A stretch of DNA of 13,061 bases from Bacillota bacterium (lineage in GTDB: Bacteria > Bacillota > Clostridia > Christensenellales > Aristaeellaceae). The stretch's first letter is position 1. Each line of letters begins with the position of its first letter. Location of the stretch: contig JAEZHM010000076.1 of assembly GCA_023416585.1 (NCBI GenBank), forward strand, positions 1 to 13,061, in the 5' to 3' direction. Positions 1 through 8,207 of the stretch are shown here, one piece after another. Under the pieces are notes generated by a model. That model was given only the letters and a program-made list of their open reading frames with translations, had not been told where the DNA came from and made no database searches. The position numbers and the translations under genes were made by a program.

Positions 1-59
1 TGGCGCAGAATCCCATAAATCAGGGTGGTTGGCGAGTTTTTCAGAGGTATATAACCCAT
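1..59 (-). CDS. Possible 5' end of a multicopy gene running out of the window (left copy)
   Basis: On the minus strand an ATG at 59-57 is preceded by a GGGGAG ribosome binding site six bases upstream. It opens a frame with no stop up to the window edge, beginning MGYIPLKNSPTTLIYG. Only about 19 codons are visible. The same start lies at 12994 on the plus strand, in the matching repeat, so both copies face outward. I do not recognise the peptide. A transposase or other mobile-element gene is a reasonable guess because the sequence is repeated, but nothing in these residues proves it, and a short open frame can arise by chance. Confidence 0.27.
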   Translation of the reverse strand, partial: MGYIPLKNSPTTLIYGILR

Positions 60-126
60 TTTTCTCTCCCCGAATGTGTTGTCCTGCTCTCAACCTTGAA
101 ATAATCATCGCTTACTTGAGGGGAAG
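1..126 (-). repeat. Left copy of 126-bp perfect inverted repeat
   Basis: This stretch is the exact reverse complement of 12927-13052 by direct reading, with no mismatch over 126 bases. The inner 12 bases (115-126, CTTGAGGGGAAG on this strand) belong to the end hairpin of the small interspersed repeat at 115-337. The outer 114 bases are unrelated to that small repeat. The outer edge is cut by the window, so the true repeat may be longer. The right copy is followed by nine further bases to the window end. Being at both window ends, it could be where an assembly stopped on a multicopy sequence. Confidence 0.95.
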
Positions 127-337
127 CTTAAGACGAAGGAGACTGATGCGGTGTTTGCGGCTGAACAGATATTCAAAGCCAGACACCTCATCCGTCGCTT
201 CGCGCCACCTATTCCATCTGGCTCAATCGTCGCGGTGCTGCGCTCCGCTTGCTCCGCTCGTTTTGCCAGCCTCCTCCACCCTGCCCATTTCCGCCACTGG
301 CGGGGCAGGGTTCCGGAGCCCTCAAGGGGAAGGCTTT
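115..337 (-). repeat. MITE-like interspersed repeat, copy A (interrupted at one end)
   Basis: This is read as the reverse complement of copy B (4765-4995). The best stretch, 178-274, matches 4828-4924 at 93 of 97 positions when inverted. Its intact terminus is 319-337 (CCCTCAAGGGGAAGGCTTT). The other terminus stops at CTTGAGGGGAAG (115-126), where the 114-bp outer sequence begins instead of the expected hairpin arm. Between terminus and conserved core it holds its own hairpin, with arms at 278-286 and 303-311, and the palindrome CCGCCACTGGCGG (291-303). No credible gene lies in 60-431. No clear terminator follows the helicase gene, which ends at 432. Confidence 0.85.
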
Positions 338-431
338 TAATACAAGCCATGCATATACTGTTATCCATAGATAGAGGCTGCACCACAGGTATCCGGTGAT
401 ATAGATGAAAATGCATGCAAGCAAGACCTAT

Positions 432-3400
432 TTACTTATATCCCCGGTATAGCACAAAATCCTGCATTTCCCGCTTGAAGCCGGCTTCATGAAGGGCCTC
501 CGCCGCATCCTGCGGGTATTCCTTGAGCGTAAGCCTGGAAAGAGCCGGGTATACGCGCCGCCCGGCATAATCCTGCACAAAGGCTTTCAGTGCATCATTA
601 AGCGACGCATCGTCAAATACCCGCAGCGTCTTCCCCTGGCGCTCGAACACCGCCACCGGCGATCCCGCGCGTATGGCTACCACATTGCCTGGCAGGTTCA
701 TGAACGATCTATTGGGTATGTGTGCAAGATATTTGCCGAAGGGCTGCATGATGTCTACCGCCGACAGCCAAACAATATTATCCGCCGGCTGCTCCAGCGC
801 CTGCATAACCCCCAAGAAGTCGCTGTCCCTGATAAACTGCATGCCGGACAGGCCCTCAATAAAGTACCCACGCCGCACACGGCCGGTATACTCCCACAGC
901 CGCAGCAGCTTCACCGCCTCATCCCAATTAAGCCCCTGGGCCGTTTCGCGGCAGAGCAGAACGGTCCTGTCAAAAGCCCGCTCCAACTGCTGCTCCATAG
1001 AAAGGTCTTTCATAGGCCGCATAAGCTCCCACCGGCCGGAAGTGGCAGCCATGACGCGGGCATTCACCCTTCGCCTTGCGGTCACTTGCGTGCTTTTCTC
1101 GCCATTTAACCATTGGCGGATAGGCACAAAGCTGTCCGCCCTGGCCAGCCCTTTTTCAGCCAAATTCAGGAGCGTCTCCTGCACGGCTCCGTCGCCCAAC
1201 AGGGAGCTTAGGCTGTGGGAAAAGCTGGCGCCCCTTCTTAGAAGTGTGTCAAAGACGATCTTCTCCCGGTCCTGAAGCGATGCACCGGCCGGGGATACAT
1301 CGGCCTCCCAGTCGGTATCCTCATACAAATGAAAGCAAAGCTCCCCGTCCTGTGTGATACGCCAGTAAAGATGCCCCTGGCTCAGCATCGCGTCCAGAAG
1401 CTCCGGGCGGTAGCCACCGACCCTTGCAGGCAGCAGTATGCTTTCCCACCAGCTTGGAGGAAAGGCGACCCCGCATAGCGTTTTGAGTGCCGCCTCCAAT
1501 TGTTCCCTGGGTGGGGCGGGACGCTGCACGCGGCTAGTGAGCAGTGCCGCGTAACGCTCCGGCGGCAGTGTTTTGATCTGCTTGCGGCGCATGCTCACCG
1601 TTTCCTTGACGGCCCGGTCAAACAGCTGCGCGTGGTAATACAACCCCTGGTATTCCACCGCGCTGCCGCTTTGACACAGCGAAATTAATATCACCTGCGC
1701 CGCTTCTTCGTGAAGGCTGTAGCGCTGGGCAACCTGCTCCAAAGCTTGCGGGCCGCGGTAGCGCAACAGCCTGCGCAGGATGTTTGCCCTTATCTCCGCC
1801 TCTCCCTTTACAAGCGCTGCCTCGTATTCCAGGGCATGCTCTGCGGCGATCCAAAGCCCCGGCTCAATATATTTTGCCAGTTCCCTTTGCTCCAGCGCTT
1901 CCAGCCATTCGGGTGGCACATTCAGTTCCCCGGCCACAAGATCGCCTTCGATCATGAGCAGCGTGTGCAGCTGTGATTCGTTTTCGGGCAGGCGTGTCCG
2001 CTCCGACACCTGTTTCAATTGCTGGGGCGCAGGGTCGATTAATTGAGCTTTGTTCAGCGCCTCCTCCACCGCAACGTATACGCCGGAGGGCGTGGGCGCG
2101 TATTCGTATAACATGGAAGCTTCCGTCTGCCGCCGAAGCGTCAGCGACATGGGGGAGGGCGTTTCCGGGTGCAGCTCTACTACGCTGATTTCCCCGGCCT
2201 GGATGGCATTCAAAATCTGCTCCACGCCGTTTACGTCCCAGTAGTCCTCCAAGCATTCCCGCTTGGTTTCCCGCACCAGGGGATGGCGGTCGCTTCTTAC
2301 CAGGGAGTCCAGCATTTGGGCGCTGCGCATGCGCTGCACCCAAAGGGGTTGGCGCCCAGCGTTTTTGATGCCCATCATCAGCGCCCTTGCGGCGTTGTAC
2401 CGAAAGGCCATGTTGTATACAGGCGTTACAGGCAGCACGGCTTCTAAAACGGCCCTTGCTGTCTCGGGGGAAACGGACTGTAAAAGCCTTTCGGGCAGCA
2501 GCCTGTCCTCATAAGGAAAGAGCAAAAAGCCGTCGTCGTCCGCGACAAAATTGATGTTAAGGGCTGTCTGCCGTTTGGCGGTCTCCATTACAAGTATGCC
2601 CAGCGGCTCATTTATCGGCCTTCCGAAGATGGAGTGCACCATCATTTGGGGATTGCCGGCCTCGTCCCGGTAATGCTCCACGATCAGGGTACGGTCGTCG
2701 GGCAATGTGCCGGTTGCGGCTATTTGGCGCTGGGTATATTCCAGCGTGCCCTTGGCCGCCCCCTCGTCCAGCCCCAGGGCATACAGCTCATTCAGCAGCG
2801 TTCCCGCTTCTTCCGCCTTTGTGAGCCTTCGCAATATTTCGCCGAAGGCTAAGCCTGTTTTCAGCCTACGGCCGCCGATTTCCCCTTTCCAAAAGGGTAT
2901 GCGCGCCCCTGCTGTGGCAGCCGGCACAACGGTCACCGTATCCTTCTGAATCCTGGCGATCTGCCAGGCGAAGGATCCAAGCAGGAACCTGTCGCCCACC
3001 CGGCTTTCGTAAATGAATTCTTCATCCAGTTCGCCAAGCTTCACGCCGCTTTCCGTTTTGGCGGTATACAGCCCCTTGTCAGGGATGGTACCTCCGGCGG
3101 ATACGGCCAGCATTCGGCTGTAGGTATCCTGTTCCACCCTGTCATGGATACGGTCATACGTGAGCCTTGGCCTAACAGGGATGTCCTTTTCATGCTCATA
3201 ATCGCCGGCCAGCATGCGCAAAACTTCCCGCACATCTTCCAACGTCACTTCCCGGAAGGGATAGGCTCTGGGAAGGATATCAATGACCTCCTCCACGTCA
3301 TATCCCCCTGTGGAAGCCATGGAAACAAGGTGTTGGGCCAGCACATCCAGGCACAGCCTTGGCGGATGGGAATGCTCCACGCCTCCCTTGCGCACCACTT

Positions 3401-4568
3401 CCGCCGTGAGCCCGCTGAATAAGCTTTCCACCGGCATGCGGGGGAAGATGTACATGGTGCTGACCCGGTTGGGGTTGTGGCCGGCCCGGCCCAGCCGCTG
3501 CATGGTGCTGGAGATGGTGCGGGGGCAGCCGATTTGAAACACCTGGTCGATCTCGCCCACGTCAATGCCAAGCTCCATGGAGGATGTGGCGCACAACAAT
3601 CTCAGATTTCCGCTGCGCAGCGCCATTTCCACCTCCAGCCGCTGCTCCTTGGAAAGGCTGCCGTGGTGCGTTCTGGCAAAGCCTTCGCCGCCCAGCTCGT
3701 TTACGTAATAGGCCAGCTTTTCGGCATAGGCCCGGCCTTCCACAAAGGCGATGACGCTGCGGCTTGCTTGGCAGTGATCGTAGACCGACTTTGCAATCTC
3801 CTGCCAGGCAGCGTCCTTCTTGATTTCGTTCGTATCACGGATGGGGCTGGTGATGACAAGGCTTACTTCCTTGCGCATTTTTGGCGCGGCGATAACCGTT
3901 TTGTCAGGCGAAAGGTAGGCGGCAGCCCTGTCCAAGGGCTCAATGGTGGCGGAAAGGCCGATGCGTTGGAGCGGTCTTAAACAAAGCTTGTCCAATCGTG
4001 CGAGGGAAAGCATCAGGTGCGCGCCGCGCTTGGTATCGATCAATGCGTGCAGTTCGTCGATGATGATCCATTTGGCTGAACGCAGCACAGACTGGCCCGA
4101 TTTTGCCGTCAGCATCAGGAATAATGATTCAGGTGTGATGATCAGTATGTGCGGCGGTTTTTTCACCATTCTCTGGCGTTCGCTTTGAAGCGTATCCCCC
4201 GTGCGGATGGCCACATCCAGAAGAGTTACGTTTGCATTGATATCGGCATGAAGCGTTTCCTGAGCGATGCCGGTGAGTGGGCGGCGCAGGTTTTCCCGTA
4301 TGTCGCCGGCCAAGGATTTAAGCGGCGACACATAAATCAATTGAAGCTCCTGTTTGAGCGTGCCGCGCCGCAATTCAGCCATGAGCCTGTCGATGAACAC
4401 AAGAAAGGCGGACAGCGTTTTGCCGGTGCCGGTGGGGGCGGATACCAGCGTATGCTCCCCATTGGCAATCAGCGGCCAGGCCGCTTGTTGCACCAATGTG
4501 GGTTCGCCAATGCAGCGGGCAAACCACCGCGCGGTGATAGGGTCAAACAAATCCAGTGCGTTCATCAT
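432..4568 (-). CDS. lhr: Lhr-type ATP-dependent DEAD/DEAH-box helicase
   Basis: Large superfamily-2 helicase of 1378 residues. All core motifs are readable: QQAAWP near 27, Walker A APTGTGKT (44-51), SPLKSL (81-86), TPESL (145-149), DELH (171-174), SAT (206-208), HHGSLSKEQR (301-310), ATSSMELGID (327-336) and QRLGRAGH (357-364). PFWKGE with Trp560 is the conserved Lhr feature after the two RecA domains. The remaining C-terminal ~800 residues fit the winged-helix and Lhr C-terminal region. Known Lhr proteins are 3'-to-5' single-strand DNA translocases that unwind duplexes with a 3' tail, and are linked to DNA repair. The length suits a full-length Lhr rather than the core only. GGGAG lies 4 bases before the first ATG and 7 before the second (4565), so either may start it. 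It stands alone, with inverted repeats on both sides and no repair partner nearby. Confidence 0.95.
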   Translation of the reverse strand: MMNALDLFDPITARWFARCIGEPTLVQQAAWPLIANGEHTLVSAPTGTGKTLSAFLVFIDRLMAELRRGTLKQELQLIYVSPLKSLAGDIRENLRRPLTGIAQETLHADINANVTLLDVAIRTGDTLQSERQRMVKKPPHILIITPESLFLMLTAKSGQSVLRSAKWIIIDELHALIDTKRGAHLMLSLARLDKLCLRPLQRIGLSATIEPLDRAAAYLSPDKTVIAAPKMRKEVSLVITSPIRDTNEIKKDAAWQEIAKSVYDHCQASRSVIAFVEGRAYAEKLAYYVNELGGEGFARTHHGSLSKEQRLEVEMALRSGNLRLLCATSSMELGIDVGEIDQVFQIGCPRTISSTMQRLGRAGHNPNRVSTMYIFPRMPVESLFSGLTAEVVRKGGVEHSHPPRLCLDVLAQHLVSMASTGGYDVEEVIDILPRAYPFREVTLEDVREVLRMLAGDYEHEKDIPVRPRLTYDRIHDRVEQDTYSRMLAVSAGGTIPDKGLYTAKTESGVKLGELDEEFIYESRVGDRFLLGSFAWQIARIQKDTVTVVPAATAGARIPFWKGEIGGRRLKTGLAFGEILRRLTKAEEAGTLLNELYALGLDEGAAKGTLEYTQRQIAATGTLPDDRTLIVEHYRDEAGNPQMMVHSIFGRPINEPLGILVMETAKRQTALNINFVADDDGFLLFPYEDRLLPERLLQSVSPETARAVLEAVLPVTPVYNMAFRYNAARALMMGIKNAGRQPLWVQRMRSAQMLDSLVRSDRHPLVRETKRECLEDYWDVNGVEQILNAIQAGEISVVELHPETPSPMSLTLRRQTEASMLYEYAPTPSGVYVAVEEALNKAQLIDPAPQQLKQVSERTRLPENESQLHTLLMIEGDLVAGELNVPPEWLEALEQRELAKYIEPGLWIAAEHALEYEAALVKGEAEIRANILRRLLRYRGPQALEQVAQRYSLHEEAAQVILISLCQSGSAVEYQGLYYHAQLFDRAVKETVSMRRKQIKTLPPERYAALLTSRVQRPAPPREQLEAALKTLCGVAFPPSWWESILLPARVGGYRPELLDAMLSQGHLYWRITQDGELCFHLYEDTDWEADVSPAGASLQDREKIVFDTLLRRGASFSHSLSSLLGDGAVQETLLNLAEKGLARADSFVPIRQWLNGEKSTQVTARRRVNARVMAATSGRWELMRPMKDLSMEQQLERAFDRTVLLCRETAQGLNWDEAVKLLRLWEYTGRVRRGYFIEGLSGMQFIRDSDFLGVMQALEQPADNIVWLSAVDIMQPFGKYLAHIPNRSFMNLPGNVVAIRAGSPVAVFERQGKTLRVFDDASLNDALKAFVQDYAGRRVYPALSRLTLKEYPQDAAEALHEAGFKREMQDFVLYRGYK

Positions 4569-4679
4569 CTGGCTCCCGTCTTAAGGCATGGCCGTTATTT
4601 ACCATTATCCTTTCACTTTTCTTCACAGACTTTGCTTTTTCCTCCAGAAAAGAGTGCGTATGTGGTTTGACCCGGCGTT

Positions 4680-4700
4680 TCTAAGCATGATGTTCTTAGA
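4680..4700. promoter_or_regulatory. Small inverted repeat upstream of lhr
   Basis: TCTAAG at 4680-4685 and CTTAGA at 4695-4700 form perfect six-base arms around nine bases, 112 bases before the lhr start. It could be an operator, but six-base arms occur by chance often. GATAAT-like sequence near 4605-4612 (minus strand) might be a -10 element, without a good -35. Confidence 0.15.
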
Positions 4701-4764
4701 TTTGAACAGATACCCATGATACTATCAACATTCCATGAGACTAAAATGCAAGTAGTACGTATTC

Positions 4765-4995
4765 AAAGCCTTCCCCTTGAGGGCTCCGTAGCCGAAGCGC
4801 CGCCTGCGGCGTATACAGCGAGGCGAAGGAGGCTGGCGAAACGAGCGGAGCAAGCGGAGCGCAGCACCGCGACGATTGAGCCAGATGGAATAGGTGGCGC
4901 GCAGCGCCGGATGAGGTGTTTGGCCTTGTATGTTTTTTTCATTAACACCTCATCAGTCTCCTTCGTCGACAGCTTCCCCTCAAGGGGAAGCCTTT
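4765..4995 (+). repeat. MITE-like interspersed repeat, copy B (complete)
   Basis: This 231-bp element has terminal inverted repeats: 4765-4783 (AAAGCCTTCCCCTTGAGGG) and 4977-4995 (CCCTCAAGGGGAAGCCTTT), matching at 18 of 19 positions. The right end folds as CTTCCCC-TCAA-GGGGAAG (4973-4990). Internal hairpins include CGCCGC-CT-GCGGCG near 4800-4813 and GGCGC-GCA-GCGCC (4896-4908). It has no credible coding frame, and open frames through it are chance readings of GC-rich palindromes. The layout is that of a non-autonomous transposable element. Similar repeats occur widely in gut clostridia, by my recollection. It lies between the lhr promoter region and the promoter at 5079. I could not identify a convincing target-site duplication. 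Confidence 0.85.
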
Positions 4996-5078
4996 ACATG
5001 CCCGCGTTGCTCCCTGCTATCAGGGCAGTATCAAGATTCGGAGAAAGCAGATTTTACTAGATCTCCGGGCTGCAATAA

Positions 5079-5107
5079 TAGACAGCTTTTCCTGGAAATG
5101 GTATACT
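5079..5107 (+). promoter_or_regulatory. Sigma-70-type promoter for the propeller/solute-binding gene
   Basis: TAGACA (5079-5084, five of six to TTGACA), a 17-base spacer, then TATACT (5102-5107, five of six to TATAAT). Transcription would begin near 5114, giving a leader of only about 22 bases before the ATG at 5136. This leaves little room for a riboswitch or attenuator in the leader. The promoter lies 83 bases after the end of repeat copy B. Confidence 0.7.
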
Positions 5108-5135
5108 CAAGAAAAGATGTATGGAGGAACCGGAG

Positions 5136-7343
5136 ATGAATATGAAATTGAAAGGCTTACTGGCCCTGCTGTTTGTTCTCGTCCTGCTGGCTTTCGTACC
5201 TGCCCTGGCGGAACAGAACAATACCCTGCTTTTTGATGGAAAACTTGAGCAATGGGGCATGGATTATGCCCAGCAGGTGGCGGCGGTAGGCGACACGCTG
5301 TATATTGCAAGATCTTCCGGGCTGTATAGCTATCATATGGGCGACGAAGCGCCTAAGCAGCTGATGGATTTTACGAAAACCGACTTTACCGGGAGTAAGA
5401 TTCCGGAATCCGAGCATGCCATGTTCCCCATCGGCACGCTTATCGGCACAGGCGATTCTTTATACTCGCTGGATCTAAATCGCGGCATGCTTTGGTATTA
5501 TGATAAGAACGAGGCAAACTTTGTAATGGAACACTCCTTTGAAGCCGTCACGGATGGCGATAGTCAGCAAATCTTTTATGAAGGGTTTTGCATGGAGGGT
5601 GATTCCATTTACTATGTCACCTCCGATGCCATGACTACCATCAGAAATTTGATGCGGCTGGATTTGACGAACGGGAAAACCGGGCTTGTGCGCTCCGGTA
5701 TCGAACTGGTTGCTCCTTATGCGAAAGGTGTACTGCTGGTGGGGATGAATACCTTGAGCTCCCTTGGGTCTTTGGCGCTGCTGGATACGAAGACAGGATC
5801 ACTGGATGAAAAACTGAAGCTTACCGGCGCTTTCCGCAAGCTTAACTACGATCCGGTAACAGATACCGCATATCTATGGCGCAAAGGCGAAATTTACGCA
5901 AGCCAGGCATTTCAAGCACCGGTAACATCAGCCCGCATTCCCATTGCAAGGCCGGTAGCGGACGGCGCGCTTTTCGCGGGTGGATATCTTGCTTTTCCCT
6001 ACGAGGACGGCGTACGGATATTTTCCACCGATCCCAAGCTGCTTACCGATCTGCCTTTAAAGATTGGTGGGCAAACTTTCGAACTGCCCATGGAAGACTT
6101 CAGCAAAGCTAATCCCGACGTTACATTCTCCTTCGTCGATGTTTTTCCGGAAACCACTGCTGACCTGGTGATGCACATGATGGGAGAAGAAAACGCGGCC
6201 GATGTTTACTCCCTTTACCTGAGCGGTTATAACCTGGATTCCCTGTACGAGAAAGGTTATTTTGCAGATTTAAGCGATAGCGGAATCATCAAAAGCACGG
6301 TTGATGCCATGTATCCCTATATCAAGGATGAGCTTGAGCGCGGCGGGAAGATTGTCGCTTTGCCGTTTTATACCGATAACAGGGTATTTGTCTACAACCC
6401 CAGGGCTTTTGAGGCAGTAGGCCTTACCGAAAAAGACGTGCCCAAAACCTATGGCGAGCTGCTGGATTTTGTGAAGGTGTGGGGCGAGAAGTATGCGGAA
6501 CTGTTCCCCTCTATGTCCCTGTTTGGGTATGACGCAGATCCAAAATTGTACAAGCGGATCGTTGCCCAGTCGATTATAGAAGATCAAATGTATGCCTGTC
6601 TGCGCAGAGGCGAACCTGTCAAGAACGATACATCGGAAATGAAGAAACTGCTTGAAAAGTTGATGGCTGCCGATTTTTCTGTAATCAATGCGCTTGCTCC
6701 GGAGTCAACTGCCAACGATTATGCAACACTTGATGATTGGCCTAAACTGCTTTTCCAGATATGGTATGGCGCCAGTACCGGCGCTACTTATACCGATTTT
6801 TTATCGTACATGCCTTTGGGCCTGAATGAGAATGAACAGCCGGTGGTACTGGCGCAGGTACAGGTGCTTTTGATCAATCCCTATTCCCAGAACTACGATG
6901 CTGCCTTGAAATTTGTAGAGTATATGGCAACCAGCCTATATGACCTCAACCGTTTCAATATGATGCCGGGGGAAAACGAACCGGTACGCAATCCCGGTTT
7001 TCAGCCGGAGTGGTTTGAAAAAGAAATCAGCAATGCGGAAAAGACTTTTAAGGAGGCCAAAGAGGAAGACAAGCACAATATTCAGGACAGGCTAGATTTC
7101 CTGCTTACGGAATATGAACAACAAAAACGCTTTGAGTGGTTGATTTCAAAGGAAAGCATCGCCAGTTATCGTGCGCTTGACCCCTATTTCATGTTGAAAA
7201 AACCTAACCTGATGTTCGGTATGGGGTCAAACGATGAACTTAAGGATATGTTCTACAACCGTTTCCTGAACGGGCAGATTTCTGTAGACCAGTTCCTGAA
7301 GGAACTGGATCAGAAGCTTCGCATGATCGAGCTGGAGAATTAA
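5136..7343 (+). CDS. Secreted propeller-like plus extracellular solute-binding protein fusion
   Basis: The start at 5136 has GGAGG (5123-5127) eight bases upstream. An in-frame ATG at 5121 would overlap that site and is unlikely. The product is 735 residues. A signal peptide ends near PALA-EQ, about residue 27, with no lipobox cysteine, so lipid anchoring is not expected. Residues ~30-300 contain recurring GD-x-LY, LDLxxG and YLWxxGE-like strands that suggest a beta-propeller. From ~300 the sequence resembles ABC-transporter sugar-type binding proteins, including ALPFYTDNRVFVYNPRAFEAVGL and PKTYGELLDF. The family normally captures a solute outside the cell for an ABC permease, but no permease or ATPase gene is here. 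It is transcribed alone. The ligand is unknown, and the protein may act as a sensor or binding surface instead of a transporter part. Confidence 0.85.
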   Translation: MNMKLKGLLALLFVLVLLAFVPALAEQNNTLLFDGKLEQWGMDYAQQVAAVGDTLYIARSSGLYSYHMGDEAPKQLMDFTKTDFTGSKIPESEHAMFPIGTLIGTGDSLYSLDLNRGMLWYYDKNEANFVMEHSFEAVTDGDSQQIFYEGFCMEGDSIYYVTSDAMTTIRNLMRLDLTNGKTGLVRSGIELVAPYAKGVLLVGMNTLSSLGSLALLDTKTGSLDEKLKLTGAFRKLNYDPVTDTAYLWRKGEIYASQAFQAPVTSARIPIARPVADGALFAGGYLAFPYEDGVRIFSTDPKLLTDLPLKIGGQTFELPMEDFSKANPDVTFSFVDVFPETTADLVMHMMGEENAADVYSLYLSGYNLDSLYEKGYFADLSDSGIIKSTVDAMYPYIKDELERGGKIVALPFYTDNRVFVYNPRAFEAVGLTEKDVPKTYGELLDFVKVWGEKYAELFPSMSLFGYDADPKLYKRIVAQSIIEDQMYACLRRGEPVKNDTSEMKKLLEKLMAADFSVINALAPESTANDYATLDDWPKLLFQIWYGASTGATYTDFLSYMPLGLNENEQPVVLAQVQVLLINPYSQNYDAALKFVEYMATSLYDLNRFNMMPGENEPVRNPGFQPEWFEKEISNAEKTFKEAKEEDKHNIQDRLDFLLTEYEQQKRFEWLISKESIASYRALDPYFMLKKPNLMFGMGSNDELKDMFYNRFLNGQISVDQFLKELDQKLRMIELEN

Positions 7344-7915
7344 GGTTGTTTTTGCCGCTCCTGCCTTGCAAGCGAAGTGATTCGGCGTATGAAATCGCCC
7401 TTGGCCTGGGTGTATCCGTCCCGGTCAAACTCAAACTTCTTCATAAGCTGCTTTTTCAGTTCACTGTATTCTGCTGCTGCATCGGGATGGCTTTTCAAAT
7501 AATCCCTGAAATACAGCTCATCCCAGTCGCCGCCATAACGAATATGGACATGAAAGACCTGCCCTTCAAAGCCGCGGGGCGTGTACCCCTTCATGAACAT
7601 CATGCTGGGCGGCGGGTCCTTGGGCTGCGGGCTGTACAAGTAGCCGATAGACATCATGTTCTGCTGTAGCTTTTCAAGACCGGCATCCTCTGCGATTTCC
7701 AGCAGAATGTCGATGGTCGGCTTGGCGATGAGGCCGGGGACGGATGTGCTGCCATAATGGTTCATACGCACAATGTTTTTAGAGCCGATTGCATTTGCGA
7801 TCAGCTCTTTTTCCGATTCATACCTTTCCTTCCAAAAAGGCATGTGCTCGCTTAATATGATGGGAAAAAGCTTCCACAACTCTTCGTTTGTCATTTCATT
7901 TAACGGCTTGCTCAT
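7340..7915 (-). CDS. GrpB family protein (UPF0157, nucleotidyltransferase-like fold)
   Basis: The start at 7915 was chosen because GAGGT (7921-7925) lies five bases before this ATG. A start 14 codons upstream lacks such support. The 191-residue protein carries the family hallmark GSTSVPGLIAKPTIDI (55-70), with Gly-Ser at 55-56 and Asp69 as expected for a polymerase-beta-like nucleotidyltransferase fold. It also has the later HVHIRYGG and LYFRDYL segments. The N-terminal EELWKLFPIIL stretch is common in clostridial members. The biochemical role of GrpB proteins is not established. The name has nothing to do with GrpE. Its stop codon overlaps that of the convergent solute-binding gene. No partner gene shares its transcript on present evidence. 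Confidence 0.88.
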   Translation of the reverse strand: MSKPLNEMTNEELWKLFPIILSEHMPFWKERYESEKELIANAIGSKNIVRMNHYGSTSVPGLIAKPTIDILLEIAEDAGLEKLQQNMMSIGYLYSPQPKDPPPSMMFMKGYTPRGFEGQVFHVHIRYGGDWDELYFRDYLKSHPDAAAEYSELKKQLMKKFEFDRDGYTQAKGDFIRRITSLARQERQKQP

Positions 7916-7987
7916 AAGGCACCTCGAATATAGAATTTCAGCAATACTAACTTCCATACAGTTGAATAGCGCTTATGATGTTTCTTT

Positions 7988-8086
7988 TACTCCTTCAGTC
8001 GCTGCGGCGACAGCTCCCTCAAGAGGGAGCCTTTTGGAAAGCCTCCCTCTTGAGGGAGGTGCCGCCCGCAGGCGGCGGAAGGAGTA
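7988..8086. repeat. Back-to-back inverted pair of repeat ends, copy C
   Basis: Two half-elements of the same family face each other around position 8037. TACTCCTTC (7988-7996) pairs with GAAGGAGTA (8078-8086), and CTCCCTCAAGAGGGAG (8014-8029) with CTCCCTCTTGAGGGAG in the second half. Each half has its own hairpin in the same slot: GTCGC-TGCG-GCGAC (7998-8011) and GCCGCC-CGCA-GGCGGC (8061-8076). The whole unit could fold into a long cruciform. It lies in the 378-base gap between the GrpB start and the kinase end. Between 8087 and 8207 I see no gene or clear signal. Confidence 0.8.
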
Positions 8087-8207
8087 GCCGTTTTGGATTG
8101 CGGAAGGTATAGAAAAGGACAAAACGATATGTTTCACGCTATTCGAATCATTATGATATAAAACATTGAGAATGGGGTTTCCAAAGGGGCTATATTCCGC
8201 AAGCGCC

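Noticed and set aside
1..114. Group II intron inserted after a hairpin
   Set aside because: The junction begins GTAAGC or TAAGCG, not the usual GTGYG intron start, and the possible start codon lies only about 55 bases inside.
29..424. Open frames on both strands in the left repeat block
   Set aside because: They run through palindromic repeat DNA, overlap each other in several frames, and lack supporting ribosome binding sites. The same readings recur wherever the repeat occurs.
489..4568. Many long plus-strand and minus-strand frames within the helicase gene
   Set aside because: The continuous helicase frame has all family motifs in order; the others are shadows in GC-rich coding DNA.
4569..5135. 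tRNA or structured RNA gene in the long gap
   Set aside because: The hairpins present belong to the interspersed repeat. I see no cloverleaf, and the leader after the promoter is only about 22 bases.
7988..8086. CRISPR array
   Set aside because: Repeats are palindromic pairs without regular spacing or unique spacers, and there are no cas genes.
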